Shown here: piece by piece, positions 35,722-45,053 of the stretch
How the letters are laid out: each line of letters opens with the position of its first letter
Position numbering within the stretch: the first letter of the stretch is position 1
DNA from: Legionella maioricensis
Lineage (GTDB): Bacteria; Pseudomonadota; Gammaproteobacteria; Legionellales; Legionellaceae
NCBI RefSeq assembly: GCF_023618015.1
Contig: NZ_JAJKBJ010000023.1
Span: 1 to 48,956 of the forward strand
Reading direction: 5' to 3'
DNA: 48,956 nt
Position numbers and translations under genes: made by a program
Notes under the pieces: model-generated
What the model saw: the letters and a program-made list of their open reading frames with translations, nothing else
The model's database searches: none
What the model was told of the DNA's origin: nothing

Positions 35722-37731
35722 ATGAAAAAAACGCTACTAAAACAACTGTCTTTCTTATCGATATTGAGTCTATGTTGCACGCCATCGGTTTATGCAGGAA
35801 GCACTCCGCCGTTGTCTATTATTGGTCAAGAAACCGTACAGAATATGTTGCCTAACGCAACACAGACAGTCTCTTATATTATTAAAAATAATGTGCCCAT
35901 TGCACCAGTCATGCTCAATATAGCTCCATCCAGGACTATGCTAACTCCTGCGTCGCCCTATACCACCTGGCAAATTACAGATGACTGTGTATACAAGGGA
36001 ATGAATCATTACGTCCCCCCTAACGGGCGTTGTAATGTTACCGTGACGATTAAGGCTGGTAATACGGTGGCTCATGTGCAACAAAACCTTATTATTAATT
36101 ATGGCCCCACGTTTCAAACGATCGCACCTGCCCCTGTATTGAGTTTTGATATCAGTAACAGCGCCACTGGATTCTTTTTTACGATCCAACCCGCTGGAAA
36201 TAACATGGTAGTGAATACAACCCAATACCTTAGTTGGACCGTAAAAAATACCACGGCAACTAACATTACCCTTAATAATGCGGCCATCAACTTTACTGTC
36301 GCATCCCCCTTAATCGCTGCACCAACGTTTGCTAATGATTGTGGCAATATAGTTACAGCGGGCGGTGGCACTTGTAATATTTCAACCACTATTCAAGCAC
36401 TCAGTACTGCAGGAGAAGTAAATCAGTATCTTTCTATTCCTTACAATTCCGGAAAGACCCTCATTGCTGACCAACCGACCAATTTCTCCATCCGTTCAAC
36501 AGCGGGTACCCGTACCTTCTTGTTCGAGAATCAATGCCCCTATGATGTTTGGTTGGCTTTCGTTGGTGGCGGGCAAATTAATGGGTGTGCCACAGATACC
36601 GATTGTGACAATAAACCTAATGTGATCCCAGGAACTTTTGCCTGTGATCCAGCAGCAAATGCTGGTGGTGGTATCTGTAACTGGAAAAATCCAACGCCCT
36701 CTGGCGGTAATTATAAAGTGTCTGCTAATGGCGGCACCACAAATGTCACACTAGTTGAAAACGTTTATCCTCTTTCACCCACCCAACATCTGGTGTGGAG
36801 CGGTGTGATCGGCGGCAGAACCAGTTGCACCAGTTCTGGCTGCTCGACTGGGGATTGCGGTGGTGGTCAGGGTGGTTGTCCAGTAGGAAAAGGGTTAAAC
36901 CAACCCGCACAACAAGCTGAACCGACGTTCCAGCAAGAGTCTGATTTTTATGACATCACTGGCATTAATGGCATCAATATTCCAATGTCAATCGAACCTC
37001 AGGGGGTTACGCGGGATGCATTCAATCCGTATACCTGTGGTGCACCAGGTATTGGGGTCGACCAAGTCGGTACCGGGGGAACGATTGGTGCGTGCACATG
37101 GGACTTTGTGCCTCCCAGCAACAACTTCATCTGGGTTGCTAATGGTGGCGGGATTTGCAATGTGAACACAGATTGCAATGAGGCAGGAGGTGAAGCTTGT
37201 GGTTTATCTCAAGCCAATATAGCACTTAACTCCGCACAAAAAACCTGCGGAATTTTTGAGGGTTATTGGACTGCCGATCAAGTGTGTGGTATCAATTCGA
37301 ACTACTCACAAGCGCCCTATTTTTGCACCAATCCAGCGACCAATGGAACATTCACTAACATGTATCAATGCAGCGGAACGGGGTACAACCAATCCTGTTA
37401 CAACTCCTCCAATTCAACAACATGCTGCGGTTGCCAAAATTGGCAGCAGGCGCCAACTAATATAGTAATTCCCTCAAACCCGACAATTGTTCCACAATGT
37501 AATAGCTCGGGAAATAATTCCAGCAATGCAGTATGGATTGCCAATGCTCTTCCAACGCTAGGTTGGTATAAAGCAGCATGCCCACCATTTTACGTCTACC
37601 CTTTTGACGATAAAAGCAGTACCTTTAGCTGCACCAATAACCCCAGTGGAGTCAATTCGACCAATTATAAAATTACTTATTGTCCTGGCGGAAAATCAGG
37701 AGCTCCCACAGGAGTCACACCCAACCCTTAA
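35722..37731 (+). CDS. large thaumatin-like exported protein
   Basis: The 669-residue protein has a signal peptide (LSFLSILSLCCTPSVYA). Two Ig-like beta domains of about 100 residues follow, each with a Cys pair (CVYKGMNHYVPPNGRC; NDCGNIVTAGGGTC). The C-terminal thaumatin domain (about 265-665) has TRTFLFENQCPYDVW, DFYDITGINGINIPMSIEP and ACPPFYVYPFDDKSSTFSC, the classic thaumatin landmarks with many cysteines. Thaumatin-like proteins bind or cut beta-glucans in plants and fungi, so it may act on such polymers. ATG 35722 is preferred over the TTG at 35707, which overlaps the previous stop. Confidence 0.87.
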   Translation: MKKTLLKQLSFLSILSLCCTPSVYAGSTPPLSIIGQETVQNMLPNATQTVSYIIKNNVPIAPVMLNIAPSRTMLTPASPYTTWQITDDCVYKGMNHYVPPNGRCNVTVTIKAGNTVAHVQQNLIINYGPTFQTIAPAPVLSFDISNSATGFFFTIQPAGNNMVVNTTQYLSWTVKNTTATNITLNNAAINFTVASPLIAAPTFANDCGNIVTAGGGTCNISTTIQALSTAGEVNQYLSIPYNSGKTLIADQPTNFSIRSTAGTRTFLFENQCPYDVWLAFVGGGQINGCATDTDCDNKPNVIPGTFACDPAANAGGGICNWKNPTPSGGNYKVSANGGTTNVTLVENVYPLSPTQHLVWSGVIGGRTSCTSSGCSTGDCGGGQGGCPVGKGLNQPAQQAEPTFQQESDFYDITGINGINIPMSIEPQGVTRDAFNPYTCGAPGIGVDQVGTGGTIGACTWDFVPPSNNFIWVANGGGICNVNTDCNEAGGEACGLSQANIALNSAQKTCGIFEGYWTADQVCGINSNYSQAPYFCTNPATNGTFTNMYQCSGTGYNQSCYNSSNSTTCCGCQNWQQAPTNIVIPSNPTIVPQCNSSGNNSSNAVWIANALPTLGWYKAACPPFYVYPFDDKSSTFSCTNNPSGVNSTNYKITYCPGGKSGAPTGVTPNP

Positions 37732-38187
37732 AGGGACAATACTTAAAATCGATAAAGAATTTTCCCCTCCCCTAAAAGCGTCGGGCCATGTGCTCGACGT
37801 ACATGCGAATAGATACTATAGATTTACCAATGACTTAGTCGGCCTTTTCTCTAGCCCCACTTTGCGAAAACCCTTTTTGATGCAGTTTTTCTAACCGTTT
37901 TATTTTGCCCCGCAATTAACATCGCTCTTGGTTCACGTTCGGAGGGTTTATTTTTGCGTTTTAATGACTCATAAATAACTTGATATTGGTATAATCAATG
38001 CACTTTATTGAGATAAGCTTGATATCAGGCAGGGGCACCTCGCGTTTTATTGTGCCTTTTTGTAAATTATTGTCAGTTGCATCAATAAGAACTCAAATGG
38101 ATGGGATTTTACTTTTGCATTAATATGTTACAATTCAGGTCTACTTGTTCTTATTTTGCCATTAAATTACTAGAGGATCATCATTAA
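37732..38187. other. intergenic region with a terminator
   Basis: These 456 bases follow the thaumatin gene. The first part has no recognisable gene or repeat. A possible terminator lies at 38033-38061. The promoter of the MFS gene should be near 38100-38160; a weak TTTTAC-N16-TACAAT is seen there. Confidence 0.45.
38033..38061 (+). terminator. possible terminator
   Basis: GGGCAC and GTGCC form a short stem with a 13-base loop followed by TTTTT. It lies about 300 bases after the thaumatin stop, so its partner transcript is uncertain. Confidence 0.5.
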
Positions 38188-39378
38188 TTGAACCCAATTC
38201 GCTGGACAGAACGACAAAGTCTTCAGTACTTATTCCCATTAATTATCAGTATTTCCTTTGCCATGGATGTTTTTGTTCCAGCAATTCCAGTGATGAGTCG
38301 TTTTTTTAAAACTGATGGTAGCGTAATGCAAGCCAGTCTTTATGTATTTATGCTTACTGTAGCCTTGGGGCAATTATTTGTAGGTCCCTTGGCAGATCAT
38401 TATGGACGTCGACGCATCACAATTTATGCAGCATTTCTTTTTTTTATTGGCTCAATGCTTTCAGCATTATCCCAATCTATATCCACTCTCATTGTTGCCC
38501 GAATGATTCAGGCTGTTGGAGCCTGTGGTACTTATTTGCTGTGTTTTATTATAATAAGAGACAATTTTTCAACTCCTGTTTGCGCACGTCTGTTTAGCAT
38601 TTTATGTGGAATCAACTCAATGGTTGCAAGCACTGCCCCCGTTATCGGTGGGCTCTTGCTCGATCAAACCAAGAATTGGCGTAGTGGATTTTATTTTTTA
38701 ACCCTACTAGGCCTTTTAATGAGTTTTGTTGCATGGCGCAATATTCCTGATTATGTTTACCCTAGGCAGGAATCACCCAATTTAAATATATTTAAGACTA
38801 CAAAGTTGATTTTAACGAACTTTGATTTTCGTCAATATGCCCTTATTGCCTCTGTTAGCTTGCTCGGATTGTATTTATTTTGTGCTTTATCCCCTGGTAT
38901 CCTGATCAGTCAACTGCACCTCAGTGCCACTCATTACGGTTTATGGTTCGGATTAAACGCAATGACCGTATTTCTCACTAATCTTGTTTCCGCACGTCTG
39001 ACGTATTCTTATCCATTAGAAAAGATAGTACAGGGAGGATTATTTTGGATCATTTTCTCCTGTATTTTGATGATTTCCTTAAATCTTTATCAAATCAGCG
39101 TGGCCCGTTTTATGTTCCCCATGCTTTGCTTAACTTTCGGTATCGGCCTCAGTATGGGTACAGCAACGGCTCTTGCTTTAAAAGATTTTAAACAGCAGGC
39201 AGGAACTGCCACAGCGTTGTTAGGTGCTTGCCAGTTTGGTCTATCAGGTTTTATAGGCATTTTAACCGCCCAATGGAATCCAGAGCCATTGCTTCTCGCT
39301 TTTCCGGTGCTTTGTTTTAGTGCCTTAGCGTTAGTTAGAATGAAGAGAGCCGGTTTAAAGCTCCTCCTCAATCCTTAA
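38188..39378 (+). CDS. Bcr/CflA-type MFS drug exporter
   Basis: The 396-residue, 12-helix MFS protein is of the DHA1 type. The helix 1 start FPLIISISFAMDVFVPAIPVM has the Asp seen in Bcr/CflA. The loop motif GPLADHYGRRRI fits motif A, and RMIQAVGACGTYLLC fits motif B. A TTG is used as start, with AGAGGA 10 bases before it. Bcr/CflA proteins export drugs and peptides such as bicyclomycin or sulfonamides; here the substrate is unknown. The operon partner is not clear; a VOC gene follows after about 140 bases and an operator-like palindrome. Confidence 0.9.
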   Translation: MNPIRWTERQSLQYLFPLIISISFAMDVFVPAIPVMSRFFKTDGSVMQASLYVFMLTVALGQLFVGPLADHYGRRRITIYAAFLFFIGSMLSALSQSISTLIVARMIQAVGACGTYLLCFIIIRDNFSTPVCARLFSILCGINSMVASTAPVIGGLLLDQTKNWRSGFYFLTLLGLLMSFVAWRNIPDYVYPRQESPNLNIFKTTKLILTNFDFRQYALIASVSLLGLYLFCALSPGILISQLHLSATHYGLWFGLNAMTVFLTNLVSARLTYSYPLEKIVQGGLFWIIFSCILMISLNLYQISVARFMFPMLCLTFGIGLSMGTATALALKDFKQQAGTATALLGACQFGLSGFIGILTAQWNPEPLLLAFPVLCFSALALVRMKRAGLKLLLNP

Positions 39379-39452
39379 TCTATTTCATACGTAAATAGAT
39401 GATTCATTTGATTGATTAATTGACAATATTCCCGACCAGTAATTCCTCTCAC

Positions 39453-39473
39453 TACTGACAGAAACTGTCAGTA
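39453..39473. promoter_or_regulatory. 21-base perfect palindrome (operator-like)
   Basis: TACTGACAG-AAA-CTGTCAGTA is a perfect palindrome located 50 bases before the VOC gene. No T-run follows, so it looks like a repressor-binding site rather than a terminator. No regulator gene is adjacent. Confidence 0.55.
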
Positions 39474-39522
39474 CATCACCATACACTATTTCATCATAAC
39501 AACTACCATTAAAGGGGAAAAT

Positions 39523-39894
39523 ATGATGCTCGAACCAAGTTCTGTTGTACTTTATGTTGATGATCTTGAAATAACTAGCAAATTTTATCAGGATTTACTA
39601 GGAATAAAACCAGAAATAACATCGCCTACATTCAATTCATTCACTTTATCAAAGGGGATGGGTTTAGGTTTAAAGGTGAAACATACTGTTGAACCTGCCC
39701 CTGATAAAAATGGTAGTGGTGAATTAGCATTCACACTTGATAATAACAGGATGGTTGATGAATTATTTGCAGAATGGCAAAGGAAAGGAGTAAACATTGC
39801 CCAACCCCCGGTTATTGTACCTTTTGGTTATACTTTTCTCGCGTTGGATCCTGATGGCAATCGACTGCGAGTTGTCGCACTCGGCAAATCTTAA
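39523..39894 (+). CDS. VOC/glyoxalase-superfamily protein
   Basis: The 123-residue protein has the two beta-alpha-beta-beta-beta modules of the VOC fold: VVLYVDDLEITSKFYQDLLG at the start and PFGYTFLALDPDGNRLRVVAL at the end. The family includes glyoxalases, bleomycin-binding proteins and PhnB-like proteins. The usual metal-ligand residues are partly missing (no His at the first strand), so a binding rather than a catalytic role is possible. AGGGG lies about 7 bases before the ATG. A 21-base palindrome upstream may control it. Confidence 0.85.
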   Translation: MMLEPSSVVLYVDDLEITSKFYQDLLGIKPEITSPTFNSFTLSKGMGLGLKVKHTVEPAPDKNGSGELAFTLDNNRMVDELFAEWQRKGVNIAQPPVIVPFGYTFLALDPDGNRLRVVALGKS

Positions 39895-40109
39895 TACCAA
39901 ATTGAATTGCTGTTGCGTGAGGTCTCATGTCAGGAGATCTCACTTCGTTCGAGATGACGCTTATTAAAAAGTTTAGTAAATACTCGCGCAATTTCTCAGC
40001 CGATATTATTAACCCGACTCCCTTTCAAAGAACAATATTACAATTTTAGGCTAGACAGTAAGGCAATATTTGTATTTTAATGTCAGCTTGATCATCTCAG
40101 GGAAGTAGA

Positions 40110-41144
40110 ATGAACACTGTGGCCCTTAGCAGGCTTTTCTTTTTTATAATATTATTCAGTATCTGTGGAATACAGGGAGCCCAAGCGGAAGAAACGGATC
40201 AGTTTACCCTTCCACCTGGCGAATTGCTGGACATTGGTCCGACTACTAGTCGCAAATTGTTCGAAGTACTCCAAACCGTTATAGCTCAAACCAATTCAGA
40301 AATTCGAACTCTTCTCTCCAGAGCTCAGCATAGCCGGCTTGCGGCTTCAAAACTGGCATTGCGCCGTAATGATGCTTATATTGCTGATCTATTTTATACC
40401 AAAACAGGGCCGGGTTTCCCTCGCTGGATGCGCTGGAAGCGTTCGCCCAATGAAGCCAAGCCCATGCAATATAAAGAAAGATGGCCTTGGAAAACCGTTT
40501 ATTGGCTCGTTTTTTCGCAGTCTCCCTTATTTATAATTGGACTTGCGCCGACGATCAACATGTATGACTATTATTTTGGTACCGACAAGCTGGGGCATTT
40601 TTTCATGCAGGGCCATACCTACTACACCATTTATATGTATTGCCTGAATCATGGCAAATCTCCGCAACAAGCTCATGCAACCATGGTGATGTATGGTCAA
40701 ATTCTTGAACAGACCTATTTGGGTACTTTGATTAATGGGGTTTATTCCAATGCGGATTTATCAGCAAATTATTCCGGATGGAAATTTTATATGAATCTCG
40801 CACATAGCGTAAAAATTGGAGATCGCACCCTTCCTCCGCTTTTGGTTTTAAAAGGAAATCAATGGGAATTTGCCAGACACGTCAACAAAGATAATTTATT
40901 GAAACCCTATCTCTCAGATAATCTAAATGAAGCCTTGAATCCTTGCCGTTATACGTTTATGCGAGGTCAAATTCGTAGACAGATTAAAAAACGTTGTGCC
41001 GGTTGGATTGAACGTAAAGGCATCACGAAACAAATTGTTGAAGCAAAACTTGAAGAAACCCGCCGTTGGCATGGAGAAGTCTACGGCCACTGGCTTCCTG
41101 AAAGCAACGCAGTGACCCTCAATACTTGTTTTGGAGGCCAATAA
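40110..41144 (+). CDS. exported protein of unknown function
   Basis: The 344-residue protein begins with a signal peptide (LFFFIILFSICGIQGAQA) and then a soluble region. The middle has TINMYDYYFGTDKLGHFFMQGH, in which D-K-L-G-H-F-F-x-Q-G-H is a compact His-rich motif that might bind metal. Near the C terminus are RRQIKKRCAGWIERKGI and LNTCFGGQ. I do not recognise a family name, though similar proteins are common in Legionella. GGGAAG lies 7 bases before the ATG. It is monocistronic, with REP-like repeats on both sides. Confidence 0.65.
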   Translation: MNTVALSRLFFFIILFSICGIQGAQAEETDQFTLPPGELLDIGPTTSRKLFEVLQTVIAQTNSEIRTLLSRAQHSRLAASKLALRRNDAYIADLFYTKTGPGFPRWMRWKRSPNEAKPMQYKERWPWKTVYWLVFSQSPLFIIGLAPTINMYDYYFGTDKLGHFFMQGHTYYTIYMYCLNHGKSPQQAHATMVMYGQILEQTYLGTLINGVYSNADLSANYSGWKFYMNLAHSVKIGDRTLPPLLVLKGNQWEFARHVNKDNLLKPYLSDNLNEALNPCRYTFMRGQIRRQIKKRCAGWIERKGITKQIVEAKLEETRRWHGEVYGHWLPESNAVTLNTCFGGQ

Positions 41145-41161
41145 AAAGCGATAAGCTAAAC

Positions 41162-41248
41162 GTCATCCAGAGCGAAGCGAAGGATCTCCAGAATGAGACT
41201 CAGGCCTATTTTCAGGAGCTCCCTCATCGCAAAGCTCCTCGGGATGAC
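41162..41248. repeat. dispersed inverted repeat (GTCATCC/GGGATGAC ends)
   Basis: The 87-base region starts with GTCATCCAGAGCGAAGCGAA and ends with GCTCCTCGGGATGAC. The ends are inverted and the middle has palindromic CTCC/GGAG words. A related piece with GAGATCTCACTTCGTTCGAG lies at 39934-39957. It is a REP-type repeat placed between convergent genes. Confidence 0.55.
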
Positions 41249-41289
41249 TGAAGCAGCTTAAGTCAATGGCACTGCAGCTCAGCCTGGGC

Positions 41290-41913
41290 TTATTTTTTTA
41301 TTATTTGTGCGGTAATCAGTATAAGAAGGGTTCCTGTGAGTGCCCCAAGAGCGGTTCCAATACCCAGCAACTTTAAGCTACCAATAACCGCACCTATAGC
41401 CATTCCGATAGATAGCTCGATGCTAATCCCCAGGGCCGGAAGTAAAATTTCAAAAATATTGTCTTGTGAGACTGCCTGAATTTGTTTTTTATTTTTATTA
41501 ATTTTAAAGATTGCAAAACTCCCGGTAAGCACTCCTCCCAGGATCGCACCAATAATCAAACCACAGATACCGCCGATGAAAAGATCCACGTCAATACCAA
41601 ACTTATGGTCTTTATATCCCGAAAAAAATCCAAATAAAGGGGCAATATAACTACCGGATAAAGCACCAATAACACCACCAGTTATTGCTCCGGGTATCGT
41701 TCCTACGGCTGCTGCAAGATATAATTTAGGATTTTTAATAAGACTTAGAACGCTGTTTTTAATATCCATGATCGCTGTTAATCCCAATATTTCAATAATA
41801 ATTAATCTACCAATGATAGCGTCCATTGACAATCGAATCAGCATAATCAATAACTTCATTTCATCTTTAATTTTTAAAAATATACTGAGTTGTCGCTTTA
41901 TTTTTAACCTCAA
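41290..41913 (-). CDS. glycine-zipper membrane protein, unknown
   Basis: The 207-residue protein has Gly-rich helices such as VGTIPGAITGGVIGALSG and GGICGLIIGAILGGVLTGS, the pattern of glycine-zipper membrane segments found in pore-forming or effector-like proteins. No signal peptide is clear. The start is uncertain: the ATGs at 41859 and 41769 (MDIKNSVLSLIKNPK) are also possible, and no start has a good ribosome site. It is convergent with the exported protein and divergent from the next membrane gene. Confidence 0.55.
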   Translation of the reverse strand: MRLKIKRQLSIFLKIKDEMKLLIMLIRLSMDAIIGRLIIIEILGLTAIMDIKNSVLSLIKNPKLYLAAAVGTIPGAITGGVIGALSGSYIAPLFGFFSGYKDHKFGIDVDLFIGGICGLIIGAILGGVLTGSFAIFKINKNKKQIQAVSQDNIFEILLPALGISIELSIGMAIGAVIGSLKLLGIGTALGALTGTLLILITAQIIKK

Positions 41914-41988
41914 GTCCTGAGATAATAATATTTATTCACCATTTGAGCGAATTGAAATTTGTATTATTAACAAAAGGATCGTCAAGTT

Positions 41989-42744
41989 TTGAATAAAAAT
42001 ATCTTTGTCGAATTACAAATTATTTTAGTTTTACTCGGGGCACCTATTTTTGTTTTTCTGGATAGTCCCTGGTTTACTGATCATTTTTTTCAGGCACAAG
42101 ATATAAATAATACGATTATGTTCCTTTTTTATTGCTGGATTTTTTTTCTTGCGGGACAAAGGTTACATTGGCTTATGCTTATAGTGATCGTTGATAGTTT
42201 TTGCGCTGAAGTGATCGGCTCAAAAATCTTAACCTTATATCAGTATCACCTTGATAATATCCCGCCATACATACCCTTAGGCCATGCGGTTACTTATGCC
42301 ATCGTGTACCAAATGTCCCGTCAACGATTCATATGGAGTTATCATGTGGTTCTTGAGAAATTCCTGCATCAATTTGCTTTTATTACCTGTTTCATGTCAT
42401 TAATTATCTTAAAAGATATTGCAGGTTTTCTTTGCTATTTGTTTTTTTTATTTATCGTAAGACAGAGAAAGAAACCTTTATTTTATTTGACTATGTTCGC
42501 TGTAACATACTATTTAGAGATGTTAGGTACACTGACTTCAGCATGGTCCTATTATTTTGCTCTTGGAAATCATCCTAACTATCCTTCAACATCAGTGACG
42601 CCCTGTGGTATCGCCGGTATTTATATGCTCGTTGATATTTCCAGCAATTCGATATATCTCCATGTGAAAAAATTTAAAAAAAACCTTCTCAAAAAAGAGA
42701 AGTCAAATACAACGAGGTATACCAGAACATTGAACCATTTATGA
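41989..42744 (+). CDS. integral membrane protein, unknown
   Basis: The 251-residue protein has about seven hydrophobic helices and a basic C-terminal tail (KKFKKNLLKKEK). The central YIPLGHAVTYAIVYQMSRQ has a His in a helix, and TSAWSYYFALGNHPNYPSTS lies between helices. It starts at a TTG with AAAGGA 10 bases upstream. I do not recognise its family. The gene ends about 150 bases before the strong promoter at 42892. Confidence 0.6.
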   Translation: MNKNIFVELQIILVLLGAPIFVFLDSPWFTDHFFQAQDINNTIMFLFYCWIFFLAGQRLHWLMLIVIVDSFCAEVIGSKILTLYQYHLDNIPPYIPLGHAVTYAIVYQMSRQRFIWSYHVVLEKFLHQFAFITCFMSLIILKDIAGFLCYLFFLFIVRQRKKPLFYLTMFAVTYYLEMLGTLTSAWSYYFALGNHPNYPSTSVTPCGIAGIYMLVDISSNSIYLHVKKFKKNLLKKEKSNTTRYTRTLNHL

Positions 42745-42891
42745 GGAAAATTCCTGGAGAAAAACCCGCCACCCTATTTTTATCGTTCAAATTTTGAGGC
42801 AGTATCCTATCACTTGCCTATTCCAAAAATTTCAATCTATTAAAAAATTTTACCGTTCATCTATCTCTATATCAGAGGTTAAAATAATATA

Positions 42892-42920
42892 TTGACATAT
42901 TTGTTTTATTTTTGTACAAT
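42892..42920 (+). promoter_or_regulatory. strong promoter of the glycosyltransferase gene
   Basis: TTGACA (42892-42897), a 17-base spacer and TACAAT (42915-42920) nearly match the sigma-70 consensus. The next gene is the glycosyltransferase at 43222, which gives a leader of about 295 bases. Confidence 0.7.
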
Positions 42921-42944
42921 TTATTTTAAGTTAAGTTTGTCGGC

Positions 42945-43107
42945 TAAGTGTTAACACTTAATCCAGGATTAACTTAAGTATAACGACTGATCCTCTCCAT
43001 AAGGATAGATGGAGAACTGGTTTATATAATCTAGTATTAATTAATGAACGGGTTTGTCGCTGAGATAAAGGTGAAAACAAACATATCAATTTACTGATTG
43101 TTTGTTT
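42945..43107 (+). promoter_or_regulatory. structured 5' leader of the glycosyltransferase gene
   Basis: After the promoter the predicted RNA carries several stems. These are the perfect 16-base palindrome TAAGTGTTAACACTTA (42945-42960); the overlapping palindrome TTAATCC-A-GGATTAA (42958-42972), which must compete with it; CTCCAT-N8-ATGGAG near 42994-43013; and AAACAAACA...TGTTTGTTT (43075-43107). The first two may instead be DNA operators. No known riboswitch class is recognised. The remaining leader to 43221 is AT-rich. Confidence 0.5.
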
Positions 43108-43221
43108 CCTGAAGACTTTAATCGGTGATAATACAACCTGTTTTTATCCGTTGCACCAGTCTATTTTCCTTTATCTCCTCAATATCAGAACTGTTGTTAT
43201 AAATAGTTTTTTAGGAGAAGA

Positions 43222-44766
43222 ATGATGTTTTCAAAAGTAGAATCAAATCAAAAGGCTACCCCAACTGCACCTAAAGAATTTCAGTTTATTTGGGTAGGTG
43301 GCGATCTTCCTGAGAAATATCTCTTAAATCTTCGTGCAGCAGTGACCCAAGCAGAAAAAATGGGTTATAAAGTCAATTTGTGGTTGAGTAACCCAAAACA
43401 GTTCCATAAGACTGCTGCCAAAATGGATATTAACTTTTACGACAAAGTAAAGTTAAGAGACATTAATGAATTAACAGAATTTACAAATGCTACTTTTCCT
43501 GAAGAAGGCAAAAAAATATTATCTCGCATCAGACAGGAAATGGCAGGAAACAAAAATTATTCGGCTGTTGCAGACTGGCTGAGAATTTTAATTTTACTAA
43601 AGGAAGGCGGGGTTTATTCAGATATTGATCATCTCTATCTTCCACACGCCCAAGCCAATGGATTAGACATCCAGATACTTACTCAATTACCAGAAGATCT
43701 AACTCCTTTTAAAAATAAAGGGATTATTGTAAACAATATGTTTTATTGCTTAACTGAAGTCAATGGTAAAAAAGAAACAATGACTACGCCAGTAGTTAAT
43801 ATGGAGCGGATTAAGGAGCTTTTGGAAAAGAGCAAATCGACTAAATGCCACTTAACACCCACGGATTTTTTAAATTGCATTGGTAAACCCTGTCCCATTA
43901 TTCCAGAGCATAATCGGGTCGATTGGGCTAAGGAACAATTCCCAACAAATAAAACTCAATTTGACATCGAACTACCTCATGGCATCAAGATACTTGGAAA
44001 TCATTTTCCATTGAAAAATGGAAGCGCTCCCAAAATGAAAAATGCAATGATGGGTAACCTGGGTAACAGTGCCGTGATCTCTAAACCTGACAATTGTTTG
44101 ATGGCAGCCCTACCGGGCTCACAAGTCTTAAAACAAACGCTGCTAAAATACCTGGAAAATTATGACAGCATCTCACATGCCCAGGATCCTGCCTTTGTTT
44201 TAAAACGCAAAGCGACTGCTGATGATTTAGCCCAAATTGAAGAAACTCGCTATCAGGATAAAGTTAAGGGACTGAAAAATGGAGAGGGTACTGAAGTTCT
44301 CGTAGACGTGAAGTCTCTCTATGTCTATAAGAACAAGGAAGGAGAATTACTCCTATTCGAACGGTCTTCTAGATATATTAGTCCTTTAGGCGTAAAAAGA
44401 GCACCAGATACAATGCTATTCAATGAAGACTATAGCAAAAGAATGATTTGCTCAAGTACCCATGCGCTTAGTCCAATTATGATAAGTATGAACGAGATGC
44501 TTCCTGAAGCGAAACTGGGCGATCTGCTAATTCCACCGTCAGCCCTGGCAGATACTATTCAACTCCATTGGGACAATACCTGGTTTGGTGATCCGTCTCT
44601 GGAAATAAAGCCGGCTTTTACAGACATTGATGCACACTATGCGAGTACTTTTGGTGTTGCAGCAGCCCTCTCAGGGGTAGGATTATTTGCTACCAGCACC
44701 GGTAAAAATAGACAAACAATCGCTGAAGAATCATTGGCTTTCTCCGAGCAAATGCATAAATCTTAA
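43222..44766 (+). CDS. TcdA/TcdB-type glycosyltransferase, putative Dot/Icm effector
   Basis: The 514-residue protein has the fold marks of large-clostridial-toxin glycosyltransferases: FQFIWVGGDLPEKYLLNLRA near the start, AVADWLRILILLKEGGVYSD and then the DxD sugar-nucleotide/metal motif (D134-I-D136). A late HWDNTWFGD fits the C-terminal active-site loop. Such enzymes add a sugar to host proteins. The tail EESLAFSEQMHKS is rich in Glu/Ser, typical of Dot/Icm signals. Residues about 365-385 (SLYVYKNKEGELLLFE) match the beta module of two other effectors here. AGGAG lies 6 or 9 bases before the paired ATGs. A strong terminator follows. Confidence 0.85.
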   Translation: MMFSKVESNQKATPTAPKEFQFIWVGGDLPEKYLLNLRAAVTQAEKMGYKVNLWLSNPKQFHKTAAKMDINFYDKVKLRDINELTEFTNATFPEEGKKILSRIRQEMAGNKNYSAVADWLRILILLKEGGVYSDIDHLYLPHAQANGLDIQILTQLPEDLTPFKNKGIIVNNMFYCLTEVNGKKETMTTPVVNMERIKELLEKSKSTKCHLTPTDFLNCIGKPCPIIPEHNRVDWAKEQFPTNKTQFDIELPHGIKILGNHFPLKNGSAPKMKNAMMGNLGNSAVISKPDNCLMAALPGSQVLKQTLLKYLENYDSISHAQDPAFVLKRKATADDLAQIEETRYQDKVKGLKNGEGTEVLVDVKSLYVYKNKEGELLLFERSSRYISPLGVKRAPDTMLFNEDYSKRMICSSTHALSPIMISMNEMLPEAKLGDLLIPPSALADTIQLHWDNTWFGDPSLEIKPAFTDIDAHYASTFGVAAALSGVGLFATSTGKNRQTIAEESLAFSEQMHKS

Positions 44767-44820
44767 AAAACACCGCTTCTCTTCGCGACAATCAATCTGA
44801 TTGATTCTAAGAAAGGGCAT

Positions 44821-44849
44821 AAGGGAGGAGTATCATCCTCCCTTTTTTA
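44821..44849 (+). terminator. strong intrinsic terminator
   Basis: AAGGGAGGA and TCCTCCCTT form a 9-base perfect stem with a 6-base loop, followed by TTTT. It ends the glycosyltransferase transcript about 55 bases after the stop. Confidence 0.9.
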
Positions 44850-45053
44850 GCGCAAATTATACAAGAGTAGCCTGTGAGGAAAACACAGGGGTAATTCAAA
44901 GTACTGTGTCACCCGAGCCAGGTTACAGATCTTGCTTTCAACCGTAGCAACTGTATCTCTAAAAAATATTTTGATTTCACATGAAAAAATTAACTCATTT
45001 TGAACAATTAATCTATAATTTAGTTATTAAAAATACATTTATGCCAGAAGAAT

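Noticed and set aside
37604..37894. 96-residue open frame overlapping the thaumatin gene end
   Set aside because: It starts out of frame inside the thaumatin domain and has no ribosome site or conserved pattern.
42950..42985. PmrA box before the glycosyltransferase
   Set aside because: CTTAA half-sites are there but spaced 16 bases apart, not the 11 expected for PmrA.
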